Assembly: GCF_000204055.1 (NCBI RefSeq)
Contig: NW_006768806.1
Location: 487,738 to 551,737, forward strand
Direction of reading: 5' to 3'
DNA from: Melampsora larici-populina 98AG31
Lineage: Eukaryota > Basidiomycota > Pucciniomycetes > Pucciniales > Melampsoraceae
DNA: 64,000 bases
The notes beneath the pieces were generated by a model. That model searched no databases. It was not told where the DNA came from and worked only from the letters and a program-made list of their open reading frames with translations. Made by a program: the position numbers and the translations under genes. Of the stretch, positions 24,273 through 36,051 are shown in pieces. How positions within the stretch are numbered: the first letter of the stretch is position 1; every line of letters begins with the position of its first letter.

Positions 24273-24595
24273 TTCGAATCAGTTGATGGTGGAGGGAAGA
24301 TTTGAAGTTTCGAAGTTGAAGTGGAAGTTGAAGTGGATGGTTGAAGTTGTGAAGTGTTGAGGCTTCGAAGCGTCGAAGAAACCGAAGTCAATTGACCTGG
24401 TTGACCGATTCCATGCGTCAAATTGTAAGATAACGCTTGATTTAGCCTTGCGTAGATTTAGACAACCCTGATGCATCATTTGACGCATTCACAGGGAGCG
24501 CAACTGTAAAACAGGTCCATAGTGGACCTCAACATAATTTAGCGTTAAAGTAACGCTAAATCACGTTGTTAGAGCAACCATAGTGGGTGCTCTTA

Positions 24596-24901
24596 GAGCA
24601 CCCACTATGGTGGGAGTGTTTTATCGTAAAGTTTGCGTTCCTGAGCGCGAAGTTTGATCATGCGTGTTTTACCAAAGTTGGTAACCGCGTGAAATCCACT
24701 ATGGGATGATTTATCGTCTGCTTTCCCTAGTTCCTACGATAAATCAAGTCGTAGGCTTGCGTAAATCTGAGCACACGAAGTGCAAGACTTGACGCAGCCG
24801 TACGGACCGCAGGTCTAAAACAGGTCCATAGTGGACATGTTGGTATTTTAGCGTTAGGGTAACGCTAAATCACCGAGTTAACGCAACCATAGTGGGTGCT
24901 C
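24596..24901. mobile_element. Harbinger-derived MITE, 306 bp
   Basis: Begins GAGCACCCACTATGG and ends ATAGTGGGTGCTC, with TTA at both sides (24593-24595, 24902-24904). The left part matches the left end of the full element (GTGTTTTATCGTAAAGTTTGCGTTCCTGAGC), and the right part matches its right end (TAACGCTAAATCAC). It is an internal-deletion derivative lying head to tail with the larger element and sharing one TTA with it. Confidence 0.85.
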
Positions 24902-24993
24902 TTAGATACCCCCAAAAATTACCCATACCTAGCGCAATACATTCATCTGACAGGAAGATTTCTTCACATCAAAACATATTTAGATGATTAAAC

Positions 24994-26140
24994 TCAGATT
25001 GTTGTTGTTTTCAATTTCTATCACAGTGTCATTTTACTAGACACTGGCAGGCCAGTGAGTACGGCCTCTTCAATCCAATTTCAATCCAATTCAAATCCAA
25101 TTCAAGTTCAATTCAAGTTCAACATCAATCCAATATCAATGTATGATCTAGAGTAATAGACAAACAGTCTTCCAAACTCAACTGAAATTAAGTTTAGTTG
25201 CATGTCCACGTATGAAGGTGTCAGAACTTCTGGAAGGTATGAGTAATTGTCAGATAAACCACAATTATTATGTCAACTGCCCTTCTGAGCCTCATCAAAA
25301 AACTTCTCCTTCAAAACAGAGTTTGTAAATATCACCCAATGAACAACTTGAGAGTTCCCCAAGCCATAACTCAGCAAAGATTGTGTAAAAACATTATTCA
25401 GGGTTACAAAAGCCTTCATGTTTGAAACTCCCCAACTCATTCAACTACCAAGGAGAGGTGAGTTGTGGTATCTGGCTATTGGATAGGTACAAGGGGTTTT
25501 GTTTGTTCTTTTCTAGTATAAACATATATATATATATATATAAGCAGTACACATACATACAACCCATCACAAAAACCCATGTGAAAACACATGAAAACCC
25601 GCCAGAATTTTGGTTATTTGGCAGGTACCCATTATCATGACTCTTTTTTGGGAAGGGATATTTATATACTTCTAAATATTATTATCACCATTATATTAAA
25701 TGGAGAAAGACAGAAAAAAGGGGGTGATCAGGTGGTCATCTTTGGTTTTGTGATTCAAATTTATTCATCTGTTATATTGATATCTTGTTGCATTTTTCAG
25801 CTGATATGGTTGCTCATTTTGTTTTTGTTGTTGTTTATTTACAAAGGTCATTTTTATGTACTCAGATATCTTTTTGGTTCTTTCTTTTGTGAAGTACTTA
25901 CTCTCTTTTTTAGGCAAGAGGTGCTTTTTTAGTTTGGAAAAGCTTGATGTTTTCACTTTGAACGATGATGATTTCAAACTGCAAGAGAAATTATATGTGT
26001 ACATCAGCTGAAGTCTGAAATCCAAAATTTTTGAGTGCCTTGAGCAAGGACTTTTCTAAAACGGGTCCAATCTGACAGGGTAATGGGGCCAAACCCGGAT
26101 GCCTATTCTCAGACGGGGCCGCCAAGTCGCGTCTTGGCAA
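24994..26140. other. Repeat debris between the two LINE fragments
   Basis: Contains a CACTGGCAGGCCAGTG near-palindrome (25024-25060) with following CAATTCAA-type repeats, a TA microsatellite (25524-25543), and a GC-richer segment at 26.06-26.15 kb that ends at the 5' truncation of the second LINE. I see no supported gene. Confidence 0.5.
25022..25140 (+). repeat. Dispersed repeat with near-palindrome (copy 1)
   Basis: CACAGTGTCATTTTACTAG, then CACTGGCAGGCCAGTG, then GAGTACG and a run of imperfect TTCAATCCAATTCAA repeats. An inverted copy with the same order lies at about 39310-39424. Confidence 0.6.
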
Positions 26141-26523
26141 CCCCAAATGATGTCACAGAAAGCAACTAAGTAGATTGAATAAATGCTATTCAGGTCTGGC
26201 TACAAATGAAGTCAAGAAACTAATCAAGGCTGTTCTAATTCCAAGAATCTTATATGGTAGTATTGTATGGCTAACAAACAAAACGTACAAAAAAGCTAAC
26301 AAGTTATTAGAGACCGTACAGAACCACGCAAACAGAATTGCAATCGGAGCTTTCAGAGGCACATCCAACAAAATGATCACCCACGACTCGTACTTACCAC
26401 CTTTCTCATGGACAGCAGCCCAGAGAAACCACAATTTTCTCCTGAAAAGGCTATCGGCACCGGATACACACCCAACCCGCAGCTTTATTGAACACGACCT
26501 ACTCACAACACACAAACCGGCCC

Positions 26524-26666
26524 GTAGTGAAGTGCACTACGGCCTCGGCGACGGTACGATGAGGTTTAATTTCTAAACCTCACCGTAACCGTAGTGTAGT
26601 CAATAATACTACTAGCTCAAACCCATCACTACGGTACGGTCAGCCTGTAGCGGATGAGTAGTACTC
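26524..26666. mobile_element. Small palindrome-rich insertion in the LINE frame
   Basis: About 145 bp between HKPA and SPKTHPGPIQ of the LINE frame has no LINE-like coding sense. It is full of self-complementary blocks, including the hairpin GAGGTTTA-ATTTC-TAAACCTC and several CACTACGG/CCGTAGTG pairs. The flanks ACCGGCCC and ACCAGCCC could be a diverged 8-bp target duplication. Boundaries are approximate. Confidence 0.5.
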
Positions 26667-27669
26667 ACCAGCCCAAAGACCCATCCAGGTCCAATTCAAG
26701 ACATCATAAAGTTTGATGAATTCAAAAAGATAGCACAAGAAGACATCAAGATAATATATGCTCACCCCATTGCACCCTGGGTAGATAACATAGGTACACT
26801 GACAAACTTTGATCTAGATAAAGATAAAGCAGTTGAACTCATCCCGACCCAGATTGAGGAAGAAGAAAATCTCAGGAAGGCACTAGTGATCTTCACAGAT
26901 GGATCGGTAAAGGAAGAAGGCGGAGGCGCGGCCGCGGTCTCTAAAGATCTCAGCCAAGCGCAATCGATAAACCATGCTAACAATTTTTCAAATCACAAAA
27001 CTGAACTCCTAGGTATACTTCTAGCAGCTGAACTGGCAAACAACATAGCAAAAACCCAACGCCCTCCCCCGTTAGGACTCGCCATTTTTTGCGACAATCA
27101 AGCAGCACTAAAGCTCTCCCACGAGATACCAAAACAAGCGTCAGGCCAACATCTCCAAATCAAAATATGCACGCTATTAAGACAATTACCGATGAGAGAC
27201 AGAATAAATTTCTACTGGACCCCTGGACACAAAGGGGTAGAATTAAATGAACTAGCTGACCAAGTAGCGGGTAATGCCGCGGAGAGACTAACCAATCCCA
27301 TTAATCTCCCAACCAGGCTAGGAAGCATAAAACGACGTACAAAAGAAAATTTCAGTATCACGAATTTCCCATTTAAACCAGGAAAGAATTTGTTCAGTAC
27401 AAAACCAAAGCGCATATCAAAAGGCCTAGCTACACTTGAGAAAGGCGGTACAGCAGCCATATTACAACTTAGAGCAGGATTCAGCCCGTTGAACGACCAC
27501 CTTTTCAAAAGAAACTTATCAGACTCCCCCCTCTGCGACAAATGTGGCATAAAAGAAAATACTCACCACTTTCTGTTGTTTTGTAGCAGATACTCCAAAA
27601 ATAGAAAACAAATGAGGAACGAACTCAAAGAAAACAAGATCAAAGTGGATTGGAACGACTCCAAGAAAC

Positions 27670-28060
27670 CACCTGTGTCACCTGCAACAAGTGACATGTA
27701 AGTCGAAAGTAAAACGTGTAACATAATCGACTGAAAGCCGGATTTTGGCCCCAGCGCAGCTCAGATGATCTGGTGCACTACTTCAGGACACTACAAGTCA
27801 TTTTTTTAGCAAGTCAAACACTTGCTCACTTTTTTTTAGCAATACACAAGGTAGTATGCACTTATATTTCACATTTATTTCATCCAAAACTACACCATGA
27901 GGTTTAAGTCACAACGCAGAGCACTCAGATCACTCAGAGCGATCTGAGAGCCTGTCAGAGCGATCTGAGAGCCTCTCAGAGCGATCTGAGTGCCTCTCAG
28001 ATCGCTCTGGGGGACTTCGAGATTCTGCTTCAAGTTCAACCTCCCTGTATGTAGCTCAGC
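27670..28060 (+). repeat. Left terminal inverted repeat of the 9-kb KDZ element
   Basis: About 390 bp. The outer part is unique sequence; the inner part (27914-28015) is a cluster of alternating GAGCGATCTGAGAG and CTCTCAGATCGCTC units. It ends in a CCTCCCTGTATGTAG block shared with the right arm. An additional CCTCCCTGTATGTAG follows at 28083. Confidence 0.9.
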
Positions 28061-28686
28061 TTTGGAGGTTCTCCTGCTCCCACCTCCCTGTATGTAGGTC
28101 ATCCATCACATCCAACCGCTATACTGTACTTCTTCAATACAAGTTCAATCTGTGCAATCATAGTCCTGGAAATCAACTACATAAATCCACCGTATTAGAC
28201 CGAATTACAAAGTCAAGTGTAAACTTCACAATAAACAATAGAACTGCAATATGTACGATCCAATGTAAGTCACAACTCAATTGAATTTTGATTTCAACCG
28301 TATAATCACAATACAATACAACGTAACAGATTGAACCTCAAATGACAGATCCACTCTCAAGCAACTTGCTTTATTCGATGTCTCTTTTTTGAAGGCAATA
28401 GGTAAAACTCACATCAACATGTCATTTGTCTCTTTCATATGAATATAATCAAGTGTGTACGTAGATATCAAATCAATAGTTTGCGTGTCTTGTCTCGTTT
28501 CAAAACGATGTAATAAAATCGGTAGAACCGGCAGATACAAAGTACACAAAAAATGAAAATAACGCTTTACTTTTCTCAAAATTTGTAAGAAAAGTAGTAA
28601 CCTACAATCTGTAGAACAAGAACAAAAAAACAAAAAAAGAGCAAAGCACTTTTCGTTGACATCAAGATTTATCGTTACGTAGAAAA

Positions 28687-30886
28687 CTAATCTGAGTCTT
28701 CAGAGTCTTCATCTTCATTGGAGTGTTCATCATCATTCAAGTCTTCATCTTTATTGAAGTCTTCATCTTCATCAGATTCTTCATCCTCACTAGAGTCTTC
28801 ATCTTCATTAACCCCATGTTGCTGTTTAGAACTCGCATTACCTTTACCTTTAGCCAAAGTTTCAAGTTTCTTTCTGATACTTCCATTTGTTTTTTTTTGA
28901 GTTTGTTGGTCTTGCTTCACAGTTGGATTTTGACGGTGTTTTTTGCGTTTATTCGATTGGCCTTGATCTACCCCAGAGGAGTGTTGTTGATCACGCTTTT
29001 TGGCTTGATTTTGATTAGGGGCAGGTCCATCGTTGGAATCGTCTTGTAAATGTTCGGATTCTGGGATTGGTTCAATAATGAACCTCTTGTTTTCAATATC
29101 GTCCAGCCAGCACTTGACTACTGCGTCCCTAGCATCACGATGGCCTTTCTCCATATCCGATTTCTTGAGAAGACTGCCTTCGCGCTGTATTATTCGGATT
29201 GGCCAACCCTTGTTCTTAATTTCGGCCTCGGGGTCTTTCTTCTTTGGGAAGATGCACTTTGGCATATGGGCATCTACCAAAAAACGAAAAAAAAAAACAT
29301 CCATAAAAATGAAAACAGTAACAATTAGCAGGCTATTGAATTGGACAAACAACAGACAATTCAAGACTGACCAACTAATTCATTCAAAATCCTGCTCAGT
29401 CTAGTTCTACGTTCATCACTCGGTTGCTGTACCTTGCTGCCTTCAATTACTTCGGCAGCTTTTTTCCCATGGACGTATGAAGCAAGATTTCCGGGTATCT
29501 TCATATCGGTTGAGGCCCATTTTGCAAACATTGTGTTATTTGAATAAGTCTGAGACCAACCCTCGGTGTCTCCGCAGCTGACAGCTGTGGCATAGTAGGT
29601 GATCTGGTAACGCTGACAGACGACAGAGAACTGTTCAAAGGTGTTATTAACTATTGTCAGTAATGACAGTAAAGAAAAGAACGACAAGATCAAATGTAGA
29701 GAGAAAAGAATGAGAAACAATGAGACTCACATCATGATGTGCTTTTTTCAAGGCCGCTAATGAGTTCTTTTGAAGTGTAGCAATTGACTGAGTAGGTTCA
29801 GGCTTTCCGTGACATAAGTGAAGCTTCTCCACATCCACGAGTCTCTTGAAAATAGGCTGATACTTTAATTTCTCAGCTTCGGTGAGTGGATGGACCTGAG
29901 GAGCTACCGTTGAGCCATCGATATGAGTAAAGGTGGGATTGTCGTTATCTTCCAAGTCGGTATCGTCAATGGTAGCAGGTAGATTAGATAGATCGGGTAG
30001 GTTAGCCAAAGCGAAGAAGTACGGATTTCGAAATACATCTTTCTCATCATTGTTGAGGCCTTTCCAGAGGTTTGCAACCTTACGGTTCCGAGCGGCCCAT
30101 CCAGATGAGTCCCCTTTCTCGGGTACTGTTTGTTATCATTATTCAATTGCTACTTAGCCTAACTTGAGAGGAAATTAACAAAAATTGAATCACATACATG
30201 TTTCTTCCAAAGCCAGAACCCCAAAAGCTAGGAATCGAATCCAGGGATTGAAATGAGCCTTTTTAGCTCCTTCACCCCTATATCACATGCAAAGGAAGCA
30301 AAACAAATGTATGTATAAGAATTAGAATAAAATTTTCAATTGATTTCGTAACTTACACAAGGTTCCAGACCACCACCTCATGAAGACCTCCCATCAAAGC
30401 CGCCATGAGCATCTGCTTCTCGTAATTTAAGCGGATGCTCTTTACTAATGCTTTAATCTCAGTTGATGCCCTAGTTCCCTTTGGAGCTTGTTTTGAATTT
30501 GCTTCACGGAGTCCCACCAGAGTCCACTCATCGAGATGCTCATGAAACGTTTCGAGGTCCAATCCGGGAAAGCGCGAGACGAAAGTCTTGGGTTGTTTCG
30601 ATGGCGGTGCTTCTTCTTCATTACGAGGTGGTTGACCTTCTTCGAGATTGGCAAGATTACGATTCTCATCATCATCATTTTGTAAAGTAACTTCGTTGTT
30701 GGTTCCATCGAGAGTATCGATATTGTTTGATGGGTTTGAGGGAGCATGTGTGTTGGTACCTTGACGACGTGACTTACTGGTTTTGGTGGGTTGTTTTGCG
30801 GGAGCTTTGGGTACTTTGCTGGCAGCTGTTCGAGTAGACCGGCTTGAGGTTGGGTTAGATCGAGTTGATCGAGTGTTTGTAGGCAT
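28687..30886 (-). CDS. KDZ-element companion protein with HMG-box-like region
   Basis: Exons 30886-30357, 30277-30198, 30125-29731, 29630-29372 and 29273-28687 join to 616 residues without a stop. The N-terminus is Ser/Thr/Lys/Arg-rich (MPTNTRSTRSNPTSSRSTRT). A middle region (about 180-250) reads FNPWIRFLAFGVLALEE, then GWAARNRKVANLWKGLNNDE and FRNPYFFALANLP, which resembles an HMG-box third helix and linker. The rest includes VCQRYQITYYATAV, YVHGKKAAEVIEG and MPKCIFPKKKDPEAEI, then a Lys-rich region and a strongly acidic tail (DEDSSEDEESDEDED). It lies inside the KDZ element, divergent from the transposase with about 1.5 kb between them, so it is probably an element-encoded accessory DNA-binding protein. 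The HMG relationship is a judgement by eye. Confidence 0.72.
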
Positions 30887-31247
30887 CTCTTGATCGACAG
30901 AGGAGGCAAAACTGGATAGAAGTTGATGGATAAGGTGGTTCAGGATGATTTGATGGAGGTTTCAATTGTTAAATAAAATTCAATTTGTATACTACAGATT
31001 GGGTGAATGTATTTAAAACTGTTTCGAAAACGTCGTAATTTTATATTCTTTTTGAACTGTATCTTTCAATGTCTCTGTATACGGACCTTTACCTTAGCTC
31101 CTTTCGGTGTGGCAGTTCCGCTTGATGGGCATTCGACTTGATTCATACAATAGAATCAGTCACTAATGAGTCAGGAAGCGGGGGAAGTGATGACCAAGGT
31201 AAAGAGAAGTCAAACTACCAAATTAGATTTTGCTAAAAGAATTAAAC

Positions 31248-31295
31248 AACACTCACATCATGATCATGATCCTCAATGATCATGAGGTGAGTGTT
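31248..31295. repeat. 20-bp inverted repeat in the divergent promoter region
   Basis: AACACTCACATCATGATCAT pairs with its near-complement (one mismatch) across an 8-bp loop. It lies between the two divergently transcribed genes of the KDZ element, 360 bp upstream of the HMG-like gene start and 1.07 kb upstream of the transposase start. It could be a protein-binding site or a foldback remnant. Confidence 0.6.
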
Positions 31296-31411
31296 GATTA
31301 ACTTCTATATGTTTTCAACAGGTGCCAAGACGTGAGATTCAGTAAGTTCAAATGAGGTTTAACTGTTGTGATTAATATAACTGAAGAAAAAATAGAAGAA
31401 AAGATGATCAG

Positions 31412-31766
31412 TTTTTGATTTTTTGAAATCAAAATAGTTGCATGTAAGGTCAAATTTATGGAGAATCTTGAATGGGTACGATATGAAAACAGCTGCCTTT
31501 AAATTCTTTAAAGGTGTAAAACCATGTTTAAAATTTGCATTGTCTACTTCAACATATTTTGAAGTATTTGGCATTCAAGCCGTTAATTGTTTTGATTTTT
31601 TGCAATCGAAATAGTTGCATGTAAGGTCAAATTTATGGAGTATCTTGAATGGGTAAGATATGAAAACAGCTGCCTTTAAATTCTTTAAAGGTGTAAAACA
31701 ATGTTTAAAATTTGCATTGTCTACTTCAACATATTTTGAAGTATTTGGCATTCAAGCCGTTAATTG
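31412..31766. repeat. Tandem duplication, two copies of about 177 bp
   Basis: The block from TTTTGATTTTTTG through ATAGTTGCATGTAAGG and TTTGAAGTATTTGGC to CAAGCCGTTAATTG occurs twice in direct tandem, with only a few differences. It is non-coding and sits in the transposase promoter region of the KDZ element. Confidence 0.85.
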
Positions 31767-32360
31767 TACTCTTTCTATCAATCATGTGTTCATATTTGTT
31801 AGGAAGAACACAATTGAAAAGCTTCCTATCTTATCCGACAACACACAATAGATATTTGAAACATTTATACGTGTCTTACTGATCTCCTGCATGAATATAT
31901 TGTTAAACTCGCTGTTTGTGTGGGTTTAGAAAATTACAGACAGTCAAAGGAAACAAGGAGAGGTTCTCTTGGGCAATGCTGAAGTTAGGAAAGAATTACC
32001 CAAAAGGTATTTTAGGTCATAAATCCCGTCTAGGAACGTGGTGTTTTTATTGAAAGATAAACAAGGAACAGAGAAAATACCTGACTTTACTGATAGAGGA
32101 AATCCAAAGAAACAAATTATTTGTTTTAATAACTTAGTTTCATATAGTGCGGAGTGTAACTGGCCCTATTAAATCAATTTGATATGACTTGTTTCCTATG
32201 ATCAATTGAGGCTGGGTGAAAGGATTTTAAAAAACCCCTAAGTAACGGGTATATTCCAGTATCCCCTCCCTACTATTCCGCTATCTGTGTTGTGCAACTT
32301 TATTTGTCCTCTGTATAAACTCAATTCATCCCACTACTACTCCTTCATACGTCGTTTGTC

Positions 32361-35300
32361 ATGGTATTACCTGGCGAAGAAATCAAAAATAGGATCAAAT
32401 CTACCAAATCCAAACCCCGCAATCAAGGTGTTGCTAGTCAGAGGCTCGCTGATGCTCAAAAGCGCGAGGAACTAGCCGCAGAAGCTGCCCTATTGCGACT
32501 CAGGCAACCTCCACTTAATGCTGCCGAAGTGAACGCACAGCCAGTTGACCAGGAGCAGCCTCCAAGCCCCGACCGATACAAAGCGTTCCAAAGGGCTGAC
32601 GAATTTGAATCAGACGACGATCCCCCCGATCCACCTCCAGCCAATGCAAAAGAATACTACAGAGGTGCAACTTACCAGGAACGGACATTGCGAGAAGAGG
32701 CCGCATGGCGACTAGTGATACCCAAGCTGTTTGCAGCTTTCATGCCCTGTAGAAAAGATACGTATCAATGGGGTCATCCCACTCTATGGAACCACGACTG
32801 GAACCAGCCCTGTCAATGCCGTGAGTGGGAGAAGGAAGAGATACTTGTGGATGCTATTGATCTCACAGGTAAGATATATTACACATATCAATTGAATCTA
32901 ACTGACAATCAGCGCTTTGCATATTAATGGAACCATTGATATAAAGGTCGACTTAAGCTGCGAATGATAACTTGTAAATGTACTTCTGACTTAGTACGTC
33001 TTGTTCGGATGGGATACATCGGAGGGTCCCCAAGCAGACCTCGTACGGCTTTCTCATGTCGAATGTTACGATACCATCACACATTATGGAAGTATACAAG
33101 TGTACGGTTGACACCTTTTGCTGAGGCACTTGACAAGTTCCTAGATGCTTGTAATGTACTATTATTGGTTCGAGACAGCAATCAGGTAAGCTTTGATCAT
33201 GTTGAACCCTTTACAACATTAGATAGTATTTGTGACTAACTTGGTCAATGCATTGATAGGCTCGAGATTGGCGCAAAAGGTTGTCTGCTGCTGTTGATGC
33301 TTACAGAGAGATGATCCGTTTGGAAGATAGGCTCGCCACTCGAGCCCTTCAATTGTCACCGATTGAAGAACTCGCCTCAAATTTCCCCAGTTGCTTTGGT
33401 CCTACGGTGCCAGGAGCACGAGATGACGAACCAAATCATTACATATGCTTAGATGCAAATTTTCAGCAGCGTCGTCACCTGTCTGCGAGTGCTTCTTGGC
33501 GAGGCGAAACTGGTGTTTTACCTTCGCTCTTCATCTCACCAGCAGAAGTTTCGGTATGGAAAGAAAAGATGGCTCCTCCTGCGCAACAACCCAATCGAGG
33601 TAATCCTAATCAACCAGCCAATGATGTTATTGTGAGTACTGATATTTGTACACACTCATTTTGGAAGATATACTTACTTTACCTTTGAGTTGACTGGTTT
33701 TAGGACCCTTGCAGCAGCAGTCATACTGCTGCCAACGATACAAGAGGACACCAAACATGGCGTGGGTCTGATGAAACCGGTTTGATGGGGATGGCGTGTC
33801 GCCACGATCATCTCCTCAAATTCATAAACCTGGTACAGTCAGGAGAACGGTAAATTCCATATATCCAGCCTTCTATTTGGAACAATGCTGATACAGTACA
33901 GTCCTCGGTTCAGGGGCTACTATCCTGTGGCAATGCTGGACTGGATACTCCGCAAAACCACGAGGCCTAACAAAGATGCTCCAAGGTTTGGTATCTTATA
34001 CGATATCGGATGCAACATGGAAAAGGGTATTATCAAGGTACGTGAATAAACTTTGACAAAAATGAAACCAGTTGACATTCAATTGCCAAATTTCTACCAT
34101 TGATTAAATAATCACTACCATTGATCAAATAAAGGGAAAACTATTTGAAAACGAACGGGCTGCTGGGAAACTAAAGTTTGGAACCAGTGTGTTCCATTCT
34201 TACGTTCATCAGTGGGCTTGCCAACTCAAGTACAATCCCAGGCTGAATGAAGGCTGGGGTCTTTCGGATGGCGAGGGTTTGGAGCGGATTTGGTCCGATC
34301 TTTCCTCATTAGTATCAGCCCTGAGGTATTCGACTAAAACGCACAGACTTTGTGCATTACAACTTCGAGCCCGCCACAGTAATATGATGAAACGGAAGCA
34401 CTCCAGTACGGTATTGATTGCTGATATCAATAAGCGTTAGGGATGTTTATATACTGATATTGAATTAAACACAGTTCGATGGTTGATGAAAAGATTAACA
34501 ACAAGTGAAAAGTTACATCGTGAAAGTCGAACAAAGTTGATTTTATTAAGAAACAAAAACGCAAGATACACCGAGGAGTATTTGAAAACGCAATGGAACC
34601 GTCAACGGGACTGTCAATTAAGAGCAATCAACGAAGATTCACAATCATTGGTCAACATGCTATCTCGCTTGGTAGATCTGGAGGAAGACCTTTGAAAGGC
34701 CGAGTTAAGCTGAAGTCATGATACCACCACATTCAGACTACTTACTGACCTCTTCTGTCTTCTGTTGTTTCAGGAACGAACTTCAAAAAATTCGTGCAAA
34801 ACAGCCTCGTAATCGTACAGCGTCGGAGCAACGCAAATTGACTCATCTACCTGTGACAGTACAGATAATCGAGGAAGAGATCAATGAACTGGCAGGAGAG
34901 CTGGGTGGGGACCATTATCGAGACATACCCGGTGCAAGAAGTACCTTTTGTTCTCCCATCATCTCATAGTTTTCAAAACTCAAAATGACATATGATGTCT
35001 TTTCAGCTCCAAAGGGGTGTAGGCTAATAAGAATACGAGTGGGGAAGTCTAAGCTATATGGTGCTATGGTAGACGTGTATGAGATGCAAATTAGGAACGA
35101 TCAACGGGCAGGTATATAGATTTTACAGATGTAATCAATTATTGCATATTTTGATGCTTAACATCTGTTATCTACCCAATAGGAACTCGAATGCAACAGA
35201 GAACTAAGAAGCTATTGAGAGATAAACAAGCTGCTTTGAAAACTAAATACGCTACATACAAAACCAACGTCGATAAATTCAATACTGAATTTCCTTCCCA

Positions 35301-36051
35301 AAATCCATTACCATGCCCGCCCTTTGAAGATGTAAAAAATATGTCACTGGCTGACCCGTTTTGGGACATTGGTCAGCTGACTCATCCCAACGAACCTTGG
35401 GCTGTGGATCGAGATACGCGGGACGGAATTCAGGCATACCTAGATATGACACATGCACATGACGAAGTTCGACGTGTTGGGCGAGAGGTTAGGCATTCGA
35501 TCAACTGGGCATTGCAAATGCAAGAGAAGCTGTCAGTTTTGGAAACCGCTCTTATGCTTGATGGTATGTTTGATTGATCAGCTATATATCATACGTAGAA
35601 TCTCACTTTGTATGATCCTACCCCAGATGATGAACCAACCACGATTGCCAACCAATGGATTGTTGAGGTAGCTGGGTTGCCAACAATGCCTATACCTGAA
35701 CGTTTGAAAACAAGTAAATCTGTCCTAAAGGCCCTGTATGGCCATCTCAGTCAAGAGTACGCCAGAATGTGGATGGTATGGAACTGGAAGATGACTGACC
35801 TAGTAATCAAGACAAAAAAATACAGTGTCCTTTCTGAAGAAGATGAGTTATCGTTCAGGATGCGTTGGACAGCTTTGGTGGCGGGAAGTAGACAAACGTG
35901 GAAACGAGCTACGCAAGCTGAAATCATTGAAGCAAATCCACTAGACGATGAGGAGGAAGCTGAACTTGAATTAGAATTAGAGTCATATGAAGATAGCGAA
36001 GTTGATTTTGGTGAAGTCGAGGAAGATGAGATTGATATTGATCCCAATTAA
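32361..36051 (+). CDS. KDZ transposase with CxC1-like cysteine cluster
   Basis: Exons 32361-32868, 32947-33185, 33260-33631, 33704-33849, 33914-34037 and 34135-about 34406 are well supported. Later exons (about 34474-34678, 34774-34970, 35010-35110, 35183-35566, 35628-36051) are in frame but junctions are less certain. The one near 34406-34475 is unresolved: the obvious donor and acceptor shift the frame. The N-terminus is charged. The CxC1 cluster has Cys151, Cys153, Cys179 and Cys181 (CQC ... CKC). Catalytic motifs: CLDANFQQRRH (Asp314), MACRHD, LYDIGC (Asp452), FHSYVHQWACQLKYNPR, GLSDGEGLERIWS (Glu513). The C-terminus has a DPFWDI block and an acidic end. KDZ transposases are RNase H-fold DDE enzymes moving TIR elements with 8-bp duplications, as seen here. 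Confidence 0.85.

Larger units (their letters stand above)
21259..24592 (+). mobile_element. PIF/Harbinger DNA transposon, degraded
   Basis: Termini are GAGCACCCAC...GTGGGTGCTC, flanked by TTA at 21256-21258 and 24593-24595, the usual Harbinger target duplication. It carries the two standard genes: a DDE transposase on the plus strand (21883-23214) and a Myb/SANT-like protein on the minus strand (23383-24272), arranged convergently. Without the 375-bp nested MITE and its 8-bp duplication the element is about 2.95 kb. It sits inside the LINE fragment and shares one TTA with a second Harbinger MITE immediately downstream. Confidence 0.88.
20050..24993 (+). pseudogene. 5'-truncated LINE, C-terminal RNase H part, split by DNA transposons
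   Basis: Reading frame from 20050 (LLQNVAKRLILGAFKSS) through an RNase H domain: FTDGS, NYEMEAMALM, FSDSQAAL and, after a TGA at 20788, WTPRHEGIELNEIADQ. A Cys/His module follows (CGHCPL, CSTCFATETPAHF). The frame is interrupted after ATIL at 21255 by the Harbinger elements and resumes at 24905, reading DTPKNYPYLAQYIHLTG to a stop near 24993. Removing the elements and one TTA restores ATILLDTPKNYPY, and the second LINE in this window has the matching LLDTPEAFPYIADF. Reverse transcriptase and ORF1 are absent. In-frame stops (TGA at 20788, TAA near 21163 and 21208) make it a dead copy. Confidence 0.82.

Noticed and set aside
28718..29049. Ser/Ile-rich plus-strand frames
   Set aside because: Antisense of the acidic tail of the HMG-like gene.
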